DNA from: an uncultured Verrucomicrobia subdivision 3 bacterium
GTDB lineage: Bacteria; Verrucomicrobiota; Verrucomicrobiia; Limisphaerales; UBA11358
DNA length: 64,000 bases
NCBI GenBank assembly: GCA_903850425.1
Contig: CAINLR010000001.1
Location: 171,538 to 235,537 of the forward strand
Reading direction: 5' to 3'
Below, one piece after another: positions 38,030-49,575 of this stretch. The position numbers and the translations under genes were made by a program. The notes under the pieces are model-generated. The model was not told the origin of the DNA. It saw only the letters and a list, made by a program, of their open reading frames with translations, and ran no database searches. Positions within the stretch are counted from its first letter, which is position 1, and the number at the start of each line of letters is the position of its first letter.

Positions 38030-38965
38030 TCACGGATGATAGAGGCGGTAAAACATCTGACCCGTCGAAGCTACGACTGAAACCGATTTGACTAGTCCGT
38101 CATCGCTGGGAACCAAAGGCGATGTGGTCCAGTTGGTCGCAGCCAGATCGGGATTTTGCTGGAGCACAAAACCGGTGGCAGGCGACGCCCAGGAGACCAC
38201 GACATTGGCCGCATTGGTCCGGCGGATGGAAAGCGATATCGGGTTGTAAGCCCCGTCGTAGATGCGCAACGACGCGATGCTGCCGTTGGAGAATTCGCCC
38301 TGCCCGCCCGCCGCGACATTGTCCGCGAAGAAAACCAATTGGTTCGTGGCGCTGGTGATGTTCATCAACGCACTTGCGCCGCTAAACTGCAACACGCCGT
38401 TGAGATACGCCGACACCACGCCGCCGCCGACCGACATCACGACATGCTGGTAGGTATTCATGACAAAGGGCGTGGCGCTGGAAATGATCGGGTAAACGGC
38501 CAAATGATTGCCCGGGTCCACATAAAAGCCGTCGTCGGACTGCCGGTTGCTGACATCAATCAGCCGCCGCCATTGCGAGTCGCGGTCGGTCAGCTTGAAA
38601 ACCATTTCGACCGAATAGTTGGTTGGGCTTACCAACCCGGTGGGATCGAGGGCGAAGCCGGACTGCTGAATGACGGGCGTGGCATTGCCAATCCAGTTAA
38701 ACACGGTCTGCGCCTGTCCATTCACCAGGTCGTTGGTGAAATGATTCAAGCCCAGGGGATCAATGGGCGTCAGTGCCGGTGCGCCGGGCGTGCTTGAATT
38801 GAGCGTGCCGTTGAAATAATATTCGGCCTTCAGGGTTGAGGCCTGGAGGGAAGTCGCGCAGAAAAGCCAAGCCGCAACTAGACTCCATCCCGCTAAACCC
38901 GTGGGACGAAACCCAAACCAACGGTTTGACGTTGATAATGCCGAAAAAAAAGGCTCCAGATTCAT
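38030..38965 (-). CDS. Secreted LamG/concanavalin-like lectin-domain protein with shared C-terminal domain
   Basis: NYSVEMVFKLTDRDSQWRRLIDVSNRQSDDGFYVDPGNHLAVYP...VVMSVGGGVVSAYLNGVLQFSG; NGSIASLRIYDGAYNP; C-term FVLQQNPDLAATNWTT...MFYRLYHP. Confidence 0.75.
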   Translation of the reverse strand: MNLEPFFSALSTSNRWFGFRPTGLAGWSLVAAWLFCATSLQASTLKAEYYFNGTLNSSTPGAPALTPIDPLGLNHFTNDLVNGQAQTVFNWIGNATPVIQQSGFALDPTGLVSPTNYSVEMVFKLTDRDSQWRRLIDVSNRQSDDGFYVDPGNHLAVYPIISSATPFVMNTYQHVVMSVGGGVVSAYLNGVLQFSGASALMNITSATNQLVFFADNVAAGGQGEFSNGSIASLRIYDGAYNPISLSIRRTNAANVVVSWASPATGFVLQQNPDLAATNWTTSPLVPSDDGLVKSVSVVASTGQMFYRLYHP

Positions 38966-39166
38966 GCGCCACATTCCTAAATCCAGCCGCCGGCCAAAGC
39001 AACCAAAAATTTTGGCAGCCACCGGTTTTTCGTGCCTGAAACCAGTGGAGGGTCGGCAACTGCTGCCAAGCACCGCGACCACCGCGATTGACACGACCAA
39101 ATTATTCTGACGCTTGACTTGACCTTTTGCGCTCAGATGACATCCTGTTCGACTATATTAGATCCT

Positions 39167-41005
39167 ATGTTGCACATTAGAAATATCGCGATCATCGCGC
39201 ACGTTGACCACGGCAAGACCACGCTCGTGGATTGTTTGCTCAAACAGTCGGGCACCTTCCGCGCCAACCAGCACGAATCGTCCGAGGAACGCCTGATGGA
39301 TTCGATGGACTTGGAAAAGGAAAAAGGCATCACCATCCGCGCCAAGAACGCCGCTTTCAAATACAAGGATTACCACATCAACATCGTGGACACGCCCGGC
39401 CACGCGGATTTCGGCGGCGAGGTGGAACGCATCATGAACATGATTGACGGCGTGCTGCTCGTGGTGGATTCCTCCGAAGGTCCGCAGGCGCAGACGCGCT
39501 TCGTGCTGCGCAAGGCGCTTGAAGCCGGGGCGAAGCCGATCGTGGTCATCAACAAGATTGACCGCGAGAACGCGAACCCGAAGAAAGTTCTGGACCTCGT
39601 GTTTGAACTGTTCATGTCGCTCAACGCGACCGATGAGCAGCTCGATTTCCCGTTTATTTATTGCTCGGCCAAGGAAGGCTTTGCCAAGGCCGAACTCGAA
39701 CACGTCAGCGGCACGATGGAACCGCTGTTCGATGCGATTGTGAAACACATTCCGCCGCCGCGCGCCAAAGCCGGCGATGGGTTTCAAGTGCTCGTGGCGA
39801 ATCTGGACTACAACGATTACGTCGGCCGTATCGCGTTCGGCAAAATCGTCGAAGGCAAATTGAAGGTGGGCGATCCCGCCATCTGCCGTCACGGCAGCGG
39901 TAAAATCACCAAGGGCAAGATCACGATGATCTATCATTTCGAGGGCATGAAGCGCATCGAAATCCAAGAAGCCCACGCGGGCGACATCATCGGCATTGCT
40001 GGCTTTGAAGACGTGTTCATCGGCGAAACGATCTGCGATTCCGAAATGCGGCAGACGCTGCCCTACATTCCGATTGATCCGCCGACGATCCAGATGGAAT
40101 TCGCCGTGAACGACGGCCCGCTCGCCGGCCAGGACGGCAAGCTTGTCACCGCGCGCCACATTTGGGACCGCCTCGTGAAAGAAATCCGCACGAACGTCGC
40201 CTTGCGTATCGCCCAGACCAGCGACCCCAAAATTTTCGCCGTGAGCGGACGTGGCGAAATGCAGATCGCGATTCTCATCGAACAGATGCGCCGCGAAGGT
40301 CACGAAGTTTTGGTTTCGCGCCCGGAAGTGCTGTGGAAAAAAGATCCCATCACCGGCAATCCGCTGGAGCCGATCGAGAAATTGTTCGTGGAAATCCCGA
40401 ACGAAAACCTCGGCACGATCATGGAAAATCTCTCCGGCCGCAAAGCACAGATCACCGGCATGAACCATGTTGGCAATCAGGTTTCCGTCGAGGCGCTGGT
40501 GCCCATGCGGGGCTTGATTGGCTTTGAGACTGATCTCGTCAACTCCACCAAGGGCATGGGCGTGATGAGCCATTTGTTCCACGAATACGGCCCGGACTGC
40601 GGCGAAATTGCCGCGCGCAAGAACGGTTCGCTCGTCTCCATGGACAACGGCGAGGCCACGAACTACGCGCTGAACATGGTGCAGGAACGCGGCCGCCTTA
40701 TGGTCGAGGCCGGCGATGCGATTTACGTCGGCATGATCGTTGGCGAGAACGCCCGCGAAAACGACATCCCGGTGAATCCGGTGAAGGAAAAGCGTTTGAC
40801 AAACATGCGGTCGCAAGGCGACGGCAAAGGCATCCAGCTCGCCCCGCCGCTCAAGCTCTCACTCGAACGCGCCTTGGAATACATTGACGTGGACGAATAC
40901 GTGGAAGCCACGCCGAAGAACCTGCGCCTGCGCAAAAAGGTGCTGGACGAAGGTCTGCGCCGCCGCACCGAGAAAACCCGCGCGATCAAATACGTGTCGG
41001 AATAA
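39167..41005 (+). CDS. typA: Translational GTPase BipA/TypA
   Basis: [29 protein letters not shown]...[15 protein letters not shown]; ends [25 protein letters not shown]. Confidence 0.97.
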   Translation: MLHIRNIAIIAHVDHGKTTLVDCLLKQSGTFRANQHESSEERLMDSMDLEKEKGITIRAKNAAFKYKDYHINIVDTPGHADFGGEVERIMNMIDGVLLVVDSSEGPQAQTRFVLRKALEAGAKPIVVINKIDRENANPKKVLDLVFELFMSLNATDEQLDFPFIYCSAKEGFAKAELEHVSGTMEPLFDAIVKHIPPPRAKAGDGFQVLVANLDYNDYVGRIAFGKIVEGKLKVGDPAICRHGSGKITKGKITMIYHFEGMKRIEIQEAHAGDIIGIAGFEDVFIGETICDSEMRQTLPYIPIDPPTIQMEFAVNDGPLAGQDGKLVTARHIWDRLVKEIRTNVALRIAQTSDPKIFAVSGRGEMQIAILIEQMRREGHEVLVSRPEVLWKKDPITGNPLEPIEKLFVEIPNENLGTIMENLSGRKAQITGMNHVGNQVSVEALVPMRGLIGFETDLVNSTKGMGVMSHLFHEYGPDCGEIAARKNGSLVSMDNGEATNYALNMVQERGRLMVEAGDAIYVGMIVGENARENDIPVNPVKEKRLTNMRSQGDGKGIQLAPPLKLSLERALEYIDVDEYVEATPKNLRLRKKVLDEGLRRRTEKTRAIKYVSE

Positions 41006-41028
41006 ACGTTCTTAGCCTTTTGAAACGC

Positions 41029-41058
41029 AACGGCGCGATGTTAAGTCGCGCCGTTTTT
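41029..41058 (+). terminator. Rho-independent terminator of typA
   Basis: AACGGCGCGA-tgttaag-TCGCGCCGTT followed by TTT; perfect 10-bp stem. Confidence 0.85.
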
Positions 41059-41217
41059 GATTTCCACGGATCATGCAGAGTATGCGGCGAAGTCATTCCG
41101 CTGGCGGTGAGAAAAGGCTTGGCAGCGCGGGTGACAAAACGTAAACCCAGCGAGTGCCAGCCTGGATTTCACCAAAAAAGTTCTGCGCGGCGGCGCCAAA
41201 ACCGATTTCAAAAAATC

Positions 41218-42750
41218 ATGAAACGTAAAAATTTTATCGGCCTCGTCCTGCTGATTGGCGGCGGCAGTTTGCTGGTGGCGGCAGCGCCGGAAACCAATGC
41301 CTATTTCAAAATCCGCGTCGTGGATGCGCAGACGGGACGCGGGGTGCCGCTGGTGGAATTGAAGACGACGGCGCAGCAGAAATTTTACACGGACAGTGCC
41401 GGCGTGGTGGCGTTCAAGGAACCGGGTTTGATGGGGCATCAAGTCTGGTTGGACGTGTCGAGTCAGGGTTATGAATACCCGAAGGACGGTTTCGGCATGA
41501 CGGGCGTAAAACTGTTGGCGGAACCGGGACGCAGCGCGGAAATCAAACTGAAGCGCTTGAACATCGCCGAGCGGTTGTATCGCATCACCGGCGCGGGTAT
41601 TTACCGCGACACAGTGTTGCTGGGCGAGCCTGCGCCGATCGCGGAACCGGTCTTGAACGGCGACGTGGTCGGGCAGGATTCTTCGGTGCCGGCGATTTAT
41701 CATGGCCGGATTTATTGGTTCTGGGGCGATACCTCCCGGCCGGAATATCCGCTCGGACATTTTCACACAGCCGGGGCGACTTCGGAACTGCCAGCTCATG
41801 GCGGGCTGCCGCCGGCGCAAGGCATCAACCTGCATTACTTCACCAACGCGGATGGTTTCAGCCGGGGCATGGCACCGTTGGCCGCGCCCGGTCCGGTGTG
41901 GATTGATCAATCGCTCGTGCTGACCAACGCGGGTCGCGAAGTAATGTTCACCCATTACGCCCGTGTGAAAAAGGACATGTCGCCGATGGAACACGGCTTC
42001 ATGGTTTATGACGACACGAAGCAAGAATTCGTGAAGCTGCGGGAACTGGAGTTAACAGAAAAATGGCGATTCCCGACGGGCCATCCGTTTCGGTGGAGCG
42101 AAGCCGGCACGGATTATTTTATGTTTGCGCGGCCCTTTGCGACGGTGCGGGTCAAGGCCGATTGGCAAAGCGTCACCAATCCGGCAGCCTACGAAGCGTT
42201 CACCTGCCTCGCGACGGCAAGCACGGCCGACCGCCCCATCGTGGCGCGCAATACAGCTGGCCAGGTAATGTGGCAATGGCGCACCGACGCCGGACCGCTC
42301 AAACAAAAGGAGGAACAGGATTTAATCAAACGCGGCGTGCTGAAAACTGAGGAGGCGCGTTACCAATTAATGGATGTGGATACGGGCAAGGCGGTGGAGC
42401 TGCATCACGCTTCGATTCATTGGAATGCTTTCCGGAAAGCCTGGATTCTCATCGGCCTGCAAATTGGCGGCACTTCATTCATGGGCGAAGTTTGGTTGGC
42501 TGAGGCGGCGAGTCCGCTTGGTCCGTGGCGACCGGCCAAGCGGATTGTGACGCATGACCATTATTCGTTTTACAACCCGGCGCAGCTTCCTTGCTTTGAC
42601 GAAGCGGATGGCCGTTTCATTTATTTCGAAGGCACTTACAGCCAGACTTTCTCCGGCAACGAGCACGCAACCCCGCTCTATGATTACAACCAAATGCTCT
42701 ATCGGCTGGATCTGGCGGACCCGCGCTTGCGCTTCGATCCAGCGCACTAA
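41218..42750 (+). CDS. Secreted protein with predicted beta-propeller glycosidase-like fold, unknown function
   Basis: Signal peptide MKRKNFIGLVLLIGGGSLLVAAAPE; carboxypeptidase-regulatory-like N-terminal part; YHGRIYWFWGDTSRPEYPLGHF, SPLGPWRPAKRIVTHDHYSFYNPAQLPCFDE. ORF start at 41020 lies in the terminator. Confidence 0.65.
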   Translation: MKRKNFIGLVLLIGGGSLLVAAAPETNAYFKIRVVDAQTGRGVPLVELKTTAQQKFYTDSAGVVAFKEPGLMGHQVWLDVSSQGYEYPKDGFGMTGVKLLAEPGRSAEIKLKRLNIAERLYRITGAGIYRDTVLLGEPAPIAEPVLNGDVVGQDSSVPAIYHGRIYWFWGDTSRPEYPLGHFHTAGATSELPAHGGLPPAQGINLHYFTNADGFSRGMAPLAAPGPVWIDQSLVLTNAGREVMFTHYARVKKDMSPMEHGFMVYDDTKQEFVKLRELELTEKWRFPTGHPFRWSEAGTDYFMFARPFATVRVKADWQSVTNPAAYEAFTCLATASTADRPIVARNTAGQVMWQWRTDAGPLKQKEEQDLIKRGVLKTEEARYQLMDVDTGKAVELHHASIHWNAFRKAWILIGLQIGGTSFMGEVWLAEAASPLGPWRPAKRIVTHDHYSFYNPAQLPCFDEADGRFIYFEGTYSQTFSGNEHATPLYDYNQMLYRLDLADPRLRFDPAH

Positions 42751-42846
42751 TTCTAATCCGCGATCAAGCTGCGGCTGGTCTCCGTCACCGCCGCACTCCG
42801 CGCTTTCGCCTGCCGCCCGTTCTGCTAGGCTCCCCGCCACGATACC

Positions 42847-44124
42847 TTGAAATCACTCATCCAGACCCGCGACACGCGCTCCATCCGTGTCTTCCTTGTC
42901 GGCGTGGAACTCAAATCCCGCACCGCCGCCGACGTCCGCGAATCCCTGGCCGAACTGGCCGAACTGGCCGAGACCGCCGGCACCCAGATCATCGGCGAAG
43001 GCGTGCAGAAAATGGCCGTGCCTGTCGCCGCCACCTACATCGGCCCCGGCAAGGCCGAGGAATTTGCCAAGCTCTGCCAGGAGAGCGACGTGGACACAAT
43101 CCTCTTCGACGACGAGCTGTCGCCCGCGCAAACGCGCAACTTGGAGAAAATTTTCGGCTGTAAAATCATGGATCGCACCGCGCTGATCCTGGAAATTTTC
43201 GGGCAACGCGCCCGCACGCGCGAAGGCAAGTTGCAGATCGAACACGCGCAGCTCAAATACTTGCTGCCGCGCCTCACGCGTTACTGGTCACACTTGTCAC
43301 GCCAGCGCGGTTCGACGGGTTCCATCGGCGGCGAAGGCGAATCGCAGCTCGAGGCCGACCGTCGGAAAATTTCCGAGCGCATTGAAAAAATTGACAGCGA
43401 ACTCGACAAAGTTCGTTCCCAACGCGAAACGCAGCGTGCCGGTCGCCAGCGCAGCGAGTGGCCGCTCGCCTCCATCGTCGGCTATACCAATGCCGGCAAA
43501 TCCACTTTACTCAACCAACTCACCGGCGCGACCGTGCTCGCCGAGGATAAATTATTCGCCACGCTCGACCCGACGACGCGGCGATTGAAATTGCCCACGA
43601 AGCAAAACGTGTTGCTCACCGACACCGTCGGCTTCATCAAGAAGCTGCCGCACGGACTGGTCGAGGCGTTCAAGGCCACGCTCGAAGAAGTGGTGCAGGC
43701 GGACTTGCTGGTGCATGTGGTGGACATCAGCCATGCGCAGGCCGAGGAGCAGATTGACGCCGTGAACGCGGTGCTCATGGAAATCGGCGCGGCGGAAAAG
43801 CCGGTGCTCATGGTGTTCAACAAGATTGACCAGGTCACCGGCGGCATCTCCCCGCTGATGCGCGAAAAATATCCGCACGCGGTTTCCATTTCTGCCAAAA
43901 CGGGCGAAGGCATCGAGCCCTTGCTGGCCGAACTCGGCACGCAGCTCCGGCCCATCCGCGAATTTCTGGATCTGCGCGTGCCGCAGGAAAAGGCCGCCGT
44001 CATTGCGCGACTGCACGCCGTGGGCCAGGTGGTGGAGAGCCGTTACAGCGGCAAGAATGCGCGGTTCAAGGTGCGCATTCCGCCGCATCTGCACGCGGAG
44101 TTCGCGGCGTTTGTGGTGGCGTAG
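42847..44124 (+). CDS. hflX: GTPase HflX
   Basis: TTG start; DDELSPAQTRNLEKIFGCKIMDRTALILEIFGQRARTREGKLQIEHAQLKYLLPRL; GYTNAGKSTLLNQLTGA. Confidence 0.96.
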   Translation: MKSLIQTRDTRSIRVFLVGVELKSRTAADVRESLAELAELAETAGTQIIGEGVQKMAVPVAATYIGPGKAEEFAKLCQESDVDTILFDDELSPAQTRNLEKIFGCKIMDRTALILEIFGQRARTREGKLQIEHAQLKYLLPRLTRYWSHLSRQRGSTGSIGGEGESQLEADRRKISERIEKIDSELDKVRSQRETQRAGRQRSEWPLASIVGYTNAGKSTLLNQLTGATVLAEDKLFATLDPTTRRLKLPTKQNVLLTDTVGFIKKLPHGLVEAFKATLEEVVQADLLVHVVDISHAQAEEQIDAVNAVLMEIGAAEKPVLMVFNKIDQVTGGISPLMREKYPHAVSISAKTGEGIEPLLAELGTQLRPIREFLDLRVPQEKAAVIARLHAVGQVVESRYSGKNARFKVRIPPHLHAEFAAFVVA

Positions 44125-44214
44125 TCGGGAAGAAAAGCGGGCCGAAAGCACAATCGCAGCCCTGATCCGCCGGCCGGGAATTGATTGGCACTGGACAAAC
44201 AAATTTATCCCCCG

Positions 44215-44460
44215 CTATTGTTCCACCATGAAGCCAACGCGCTCTCCCGCCGCCCGTCCCGAACGTGCCTCGGCGTCTTTGATCTGCTTGAGGACTTCGC
44301 GCCGCGCGGCGTCCGCCGGCTTGTCTTTGCCAGTTTTGCGGATCACCTCCGCCGCAATCTCATGAACGTTGTGAATCACAGCCTGCAGCATACGCGATGG
44401 GACGGCGACAATACAGCGCGGACATGCAGTGCAAGTCGTATCAAAGCCGGTCCGGCACAA
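44215..44460 (-). CDS. Hypothetical small ORF, possibly a gene remnant
   Basis: 81 aa open frame in a long intergenic gap; no family recognised. Confidence 0.25.
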   Translation of the reverse strand: MCRTGFDTTCTACPRCIVAVPSRMLQAVIHNVHEIAAEVIRKTGKDKPADAARREVLKQIKDAEARSGRAAGERVGFMVEQ

Positions 44461-44715
44461 AAAGCGTAGAAAAGCCTAAGGTTTTGAAATTGCGAGGCTG
44501 ATCGGCGGACTTTCAGAGGTCAAAACCCGGCCACCAATGCCCGCCGGGACACTGGCAATGCCCATTTTATGACTGACACTGGTCTTCTGGAGACCGCCAA
44601 GGTGCATCGGAAAACCATCCGCGTTCGTCGGGGAACGAGCCGTTGACGCCGACGGAATGTCATCGGCGAGTTTGGCTGAACGGAGATCGAACGGGATTAG
44701 TTGCAGGGCCTCCGC

Positions 44716-47424
44716 TTAAGCCTTGGCCACCAACTGCCGCAACACGAACGGCAAAATGCCGCCGTGCTGGTAGTAGTCAATCTCGATGGGCGTATCAATG
44801 CGGCAGCGGACGTTTACGTTTTCCACGGAGCCGTCCTTGCGCGTGATCTTGAGCGTGAGATCTTGCTGCGGCTTGATGCTCGCGTCGAGGCCCACGATGT
44901 CGTAGGTCTCGGTGCCATCGAGTTTGAGGCTCAAGGCCGTGGTGCCTTCTTTGAACTGGAGCGGCAGCACGCCCATGCCGACGAGGTTGCTGCGGTGGAT
45001 GCGCTCGAAGCTCTGCGCCACGACGGCTTTCACGCCGAGGAGGTTCGTGCCTTTCGCCGCCCAGTCGCGCGAGGAGCCGGTGCCGTATTCCTGGCCAGCG
45101 ATGATGACGAGCGGCGTTTTCTCGGCCTGATATTTCATCGAGGCGTCATAGATGCTGACCTGTTCGCCGGACGGCTGCAACTTGGTCACGCCGCCTTCCA
45201 CGCCGGGGACCATGAGGTTCTTGATGCGGACATTCGCGAACGTGCCGCGCGTCATCACGCGGTCGTTGCCGCGCCGCGAGCCGTAGCTGTTGAAGTCTTC
45301 CACGGCGACGCCGTGTTCGACGAGATATTTTCCGGCGGGCGTGGTTTTTTTGAAGGAGCCGGCGGGCGAAATATGATCGGTCGTCACGCTGTCACCAAAA
45401 ATCCCAAGCGCACGCGCACCGGTGATGGGCTTGATGCTGCCGGGCGTCATTGAGAAACCCTCGAAGAACGGCGGCTCCTGAATATAGGTGGACTGGCGGT
45501 CCCATTCATACACGTTGCCGGTGCTCGACGGAATTTCGTTCCACTTGGGATTCTGGGCGGCGAAATCTTTGTAGAGGTTGCGGAAGATTTCCGGCTGCAA
45601 GGCGGCCTGCATGAGGTCGCGGACTTCGCGCAGACTCGGCCAGAGGTCGCGCAAATAAACGGGCTTGCCGTCTTTGCCGGTGCCGAGCGCGTCGTTGGCC
45701 AGGTCAATGTCCACGCGGCCCGCGAGCGCAAAGGCGACGACGAGCGGGGGCGACATGAGGAAGTTCGCCTTGATGTTCTGATGCACGCGCGCTTCGAAGT
45801 TGCGGTTGCCGGACAACACGGCGGCCGCGATCAGGTTGTTTTTCACCACGGCTTCTTCAATCGGCGCGGCGAGCGGACCGGAGTTGCCAATGCAAGTGGT
45901 GCAACCATAGCCGACGAGGTTGAAGCCGAGTTGGTCCAGATAAGGCTGGAGGCCGGTCTTGCCCAAATAATCCGTGACCACGCGGGAACCGGGCGCGAGC
46001 GAGGCTTTGACCGAGGCATTGACCGTCAGCCCTTTTTCAACCGCTTTCTTCGCCAGCAAACCGGCGGCGAGCATGACGCTGGGGTTGCTGGTGTTGGTGC
46101 AACTCGTGATGGCCGCGATCAAAACCGAACCGTGGCCGATGGTGGATTTGTGGCCGTTGAGCGCAACATCGGCTTTGGTCTTGCCGAGGTCTTCGGCCTT
46201 CATGCCAAAACCATTTTCAGTGACGGGCTTGCTGAATGCCGTGGTGAATTCGTTTTTCAGCTTTGGCAATTCGATGCGGTCTTGCGGACGTTTCGGACCA
46301 GCGACGCTGGGCAACACGCTGCCGAGATCGAGTTCGATTTCCTGCGAGTAAACCACTTCGCCCTTTTTCGGAATGCCCCAAAGTCCTTGCGCCTTGTAAT
46401 AATTCTCGTAGGTCTTGACGGCTTCTTCGCTGCGGCCGGTCGCGCGAAGATAATTCGCACACTCGGCGTCAATCGGAAAGAAGCCCATCGTCGCGCCGTA
46501 TTCCGGCGCCATGTTCGCGATGGTCGCGCGATCAACGAGCGGCAGCGCGGTCGCGCCGGGGCCGAAGAATTCCACGAACTTGCCAACGACTTTCGCCTTG
46601 CGCAAAATCTGCGTGACGGTCAGCGCAACATCCGTGGCGGTGACCCCTTCGCGAATCGAACCGGTGAGATGCACGCCCACGACATCGGGTGTCAGGAAAT
46701 AAACCGGCTGACCGAGCATACCCGCTTCGGCTTCGATGCCGCCGACGCCCCAGCCGACGATGCCGAGGCCGTTGATCATGGTCGTGTGCGAGTCGGTGCC
46801 GACGAGCGTGTCGGGATAATAAACCTCGCCGGCGCTCAAAACGCCCTTGGCGAGATACTCCAAATTCACTTGATGCACGATGCCGATGCCCGGCGGCACG
46901 ACCTTGAACGTGTCGAAGGCTTGCATGCCCCATTTGAGAAACTGGTAACGTTCGCGGTTGCGTGCGAATTCCAAATCCAGATTCTTCGCCATCGAATCCG
47001 CGCCACCGGCGAAATCCACCTGCACCGAGTGGTCAACGACGAGATCCACCGGCACGAGCGGCTCGATGATCTTGGGATTTTTGCCGAGTTTCGCGACCGC
47101 CGTGCGCATCGCCGCCAAATCCACGAGCAGCGGCACGCCGGTAAAATCTTGCAGCACGATGCGCGCGACCACGAACGGGATTTCCGCTGTGCGCGTCTCG
47201 GTCGCCCGCCAGTTGGCGAGTTCCTTGATGTTCGCCTCGTGGACTTTTTTGCCGTCGCAGTTGCGCAAGACGGATTCCAGCACGAGACGGATGGAAACGG
47301 GCAGCTTGGAGATGGGGCCGACGCCGGCTTTTTCCAAGGCAGGCAGGGAATAAAATTGCCCGGGCTGGCCGTTGCCGAGTTCGAATTGCTGCAGCGTGTT
47401 GAAAAGGTTGTGTGATGCGCTCAT
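44716..47424 (-). CDS. acnA: Aconitate hydratase
   Basis: 902 aa; [71 protein letters not shown]. Confidence 0.97.
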   Translation of the reverse strand: MSASHNLFNTLQQFELGNGQPGQFYSLPALEKAGVGPISKLPVSIRLVLESVLRNCDGKKVHEANIKELANWRATETRTAEIPFVVARIVLQDFTGVPLLVDLAAMRTAVAKLGKNPKIIEPLVPVDLVVDHSVQVDFAGGADSMAKNLDLEFARNRERYQFLKWGMQAFDTFKVVPPGIGIVHQVNLEYLAKGVLSAGEVYYPDTLVGTDSHTTMINGLGIVGWGVGGIEAEAGMLGQPVYFLTPDVVGVHLTGSIREGVTATDVALTVTQILRKAKVVGKFVEFFGPGATALPLVDRATIANMAPEYGATMGFFPIDAECANYLRATGRSEEAVKTYENYYKAQGLWGIPKKGEVVYSQEIELDLGSVLPSVAGPKRPQDRIELPKLKNEFTTAFSKPVTENGFGMKAEDLGKTKADVALNGHKSTIGHGSVLIAAITSCTNTSNPSVMLAAGLLAKKAVEKGLTVNASVKASLAPGSRVVTDYLGKTGLQPYLDQLGFNLVGYGCTTCIGNSGPLAAPIEEAVVKNNLIAAAVLSGNRNFEARVHQNIKANFLMSPPLVVAFALAGRVDIDLANDALGTGKDGKPVYLRDLWPSLREVRDLMQAALQPEIFRNLYKDFAAQNPKWNEIPSSTGNVYEWDRQSTYIQEPPFFEGFSMTPGSIKPITGARALGIFGDSVTTDHISPAGSFKKTTPAGKYLVEHGVAVEDFNSYGSRRGNDRVMTRGTFANVRIKNLMVPGVEGGVTKLQPSGEQVSIYDASMKYQAEKTPLVIIAGQEYGTGSSRDWAAKGTNLLGVKAVVAQSFERIHRSNLVGMGVLPLQFKEGTTALSLKLDGTETYDIVGLDASIKPQQDLTLKITRKDGSVENVNVRCRIDTPIEIDYYQHGGILPFVLRQLVAKA

Positions 47425-47568
47425 TTAATGATGTAATTGAAAAACAATCACCAGAAAATGAAGTTTGCGCGCGGCGGTGTCAAGCGAAGGGCGCAGGGAA
47501 ACGCAAATAGCGAAGCCCGGATTGCCCTGATCGCGGAGGTTGGCGCGGCGGGTGAAGCGGCGGCGGCG

Positions 47569-47949
47569 TTAATTCAGCGCCGCCGTAATGTGCAGAATCT
47601 CCGCGATGCGCTTTTCAAGCCGGTTCATGTCCAGCGGTTTGGTAAAGAAATCCTCCGCATGCATGGCGGCGGTGCGCTTGGTGATGTCGCCCGTAAGCGC
47701 GCTCATGAAAATGACGGGAATTTTTTTGGTGTTGGGCTGACGGCGCAGAATTTCGCAGACGGACAGGCCGTCAAGATCGGGCAGCAAAATATCCAGCAGG
47801 ATGAGATTGGGCTTCATCTGCCGCGCCTGGCTCAAAGCGTGAATGCCATCGTTGGCTACGATCAAGTCATAGCCGTGGTCGCGGAGTTTGTATTGCAACA
47901 ACTCGATGAAATCATTCTCGTCATCAACGATCAGAATGCGCGGTAACAT
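47569..47949 (-). CDS. Single-domain response regulator
   Basis: ILIVDDENDFIELLQYKL; LILLDILLPDLDGL; VIFMSAL; FFTKPLD. Confidence 0.92.
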   Translation of the reverse strand: MLPRILIVDDENDFIELLQYKLRDHGYDLIVANDGIHALSQARQMKPNLILLDILLPDLDGLSVCEILRRQPNTKKIPVIFMSALTGDITKRTAAMHAEDFFTKPLDMNRLEKRIAEILHITAALN

Positions 47950-48139
47950 TCGGAAAATCTAGCCGAGCCCCTGCCAAACGCAAAGACGAGCGCGTTAAAT
48001 CCTGGTGACGAACTGGCAACGGAAAAGGGCGGGAGGCTGGTAAGCAGCGGTGGGCAGCCGACGACGCGGACGAGGCAAGCGGCGCGGCGCGAAGGGCATT
48101 GACGCCGTCGTTGGTCGTCGCCAGAATCACGGCAAAATT

Positions 48140-49096
48140 ATGAAAGTGCCCGCCTTAATCCGGGAGCGGCCAGAGTCCCAGACTCGTCACGCCTCACGCC
48201 TCATGCAGCCCGCGTCCGTTCCGACGGTGGACCAGGTCATGGTCGAGGAACGCGCCGCCTCCTTCGGCAAGCGCAGCCTCAAGACCTCCGCCAAGCTCGC
48301 GGGGCTCAAGATGACGGTCGCCATGTGCGATCTCACCACGCTCGAAGGCAAGGATACCCCGGGCAAAGTCGCCTATCTCTGCCGCAAAGCGCTCCAGCCG
48401 ATTGACGCGAAATACGAGGTGCCGAGCTGCGCCGCTGTGTGCGTCTATCCGAACATGGTCAAATACGCGCGGCAGTTTCTTGGCGAAAATTCTCCCGTCA
48501 ACATCGCCGCCGTGGCCACCGGTTTTCCGAGCGGACAATTTCCCCGGCCGACGAAACTCGCCGAGGTGCGCCGCGCCGTGGCCGATGGCGCGGATGAAAT
48601 TGACATGGTCATTGATCGTTGCGCCTTTCTCGCCGGCGATCACGCGAAAGTGTTCGACGAAATCGCCGCCACGAAGGAAGCCTGCGGCCCGGCGCATTTG
48701 AAAGTCATTCTCGAAACCGGCGAACTCGTCACCTACGACAATGTCCGCCTCGCCAGCGAAATCGCCATGCAGGCCGGCGGCGATTTCATCAAGACCAGCA
48801 CCGGCAAAGTGTCGCCCGCCGCGACGATGCCCGTCACGCTGGTGATGCTGGAGGCCATCCGCGATTACTTTTTCGCCACCGGCATCCGCATCGGCATGAA
48901 ACCCGCCGGCGGCATCCGCACGTCCAAGCAGGCGCTCGCCTATCTCGTGATGGTCAAGGAAACGCTCGGCGACGACTGGCTCACGCCCGAGCTGTTCCGC
49001 TTCGGCGCGAGCACGCTCGTCAATGACGTGCTCATGCAAATCGTGAAGAACGGCGAGGGAAATTATCAAGGCTCGGATTACTTCTCGCTGCCGTGA
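48140..49096 (+). CDS. deoC: Deoxyribose-phosphate aldolase
   Basis: MTVAMCDLTTLEGKDTPGKVAYLCRKA; EIDMVIDRCAFLAGDH; VILETGEL; DFIKTSTGKVSPAAT; GMKPAGGIRTSKQA. Confidence 0.93.
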   Translation: MKVPALIRERPESQTRHASRLMQPASVPTVDQVMVEERAASFGKRSLKTSAKLAGLKMTVAMCDLTTLEGKDTPGKVAYLCRKALQPIDAKYEVPSCAAVCVYPNMVKYARQFLGENSPVNIAAVATGFPSGQFPRPTKLAEVRRAVADGADEIDMVIDRCAFLAGDHAKVFDEIAATKEACGPAHLKVILETGELVTYDNVRLASEIAMQAGGDFIKTSTGKVSPAATMPVTLVMLEAIRDYFFATGIRIGMKPAGGIRTSKQALAYLVMVKETLGDDWLTPELFRFGASTLVNDVLMQIVKNGEGNYQGSDYFSLP

Positions 49097-49566
49097 GCAC
49101 GAAGCTGAAATTCTCCGCCAAACTCGTCCCGGCTGGCGCGGACGGGAATTTATGCCTGCTGCATTTCCCGTTGGATTTCGTGAAGACGTTCGGCACGCGC
49201 GCCCGCGTTCCGGTCGCAGGCACGATCAACGATTTTCCATTCCGCAGCTCCCTCATGCCGAGAAATGGCAAATACGTCATGTGCATCAACCAAGCGATGC
49301 AGGCCGGCGCGAAAGTGAAGACTGGCGACACCGTGCGCTTTGTCATGCAGCGCGACGACCAGCCGCGCACCGTTGCGGTTCCGCCGGCCTTGAAGCAGGC
49401 GCTGGCCGCGCAACCCAAAGCCAAGGCCGTGTTCGACAAACTTTCCTACTCGCACCAAAAGGAATACGCGGATTGGATTGCAGGTGCCAAGCAGGCGGAA
49501 ACCGTGGAGCGCCGACTTAAGAAACTCATTCCCGTTTTACTCGCCAAGCAAAGCGCCAAAGCCTGA
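49093..49566 (+). CDS. DUF1905/YdeI (OmdA)-family protein
   Basis: GTG start overlapping deoC stop; DUF1905 KFSAKLVP...RVPVAGTINDFPFRSSLMPRNGKYVMCINQAMQAGAKVKTGDTV; YdeI part FDKLSYSHQKEYADWIAGAKQAETVERRLKKLI. Confidence 0.85.
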   Translation: MSTKLKFSAKLVPAGADGNLCLLHFPLDFVKTFGTRARVPVAGTINDFPFRSSLMPRNGKYVMCINQAMQAGAKVKTGDTVRFVMQRDDQPRTVAVPPALKQALAAQPKAKAVFDKLSYSHQKEYADWIAGAKQAETVERRLKKLIPVLLAKQSAKA

Positions 49567-49575
49567 AGAATTTTT

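Noticed and set aside
39158-40816. 552-aa open frame antisense to typA
   Set aside because: Shadow ORF created by high GC3 codon usage of typA; the translation is rich in R/H/V/F with no recognisable motif.
45781-47415. 544-aa open frame antisense to acnA
   Set aside because: Same shadow-ORF effect; the sense strand is unambiguous aconitase.
47437-47946. 169-aa plus-strand ORF opposite the single-domain response regulator
   Set aside because: It overlaps the clear receiver gene (47569-47949, minus) and has no recognisable domain.
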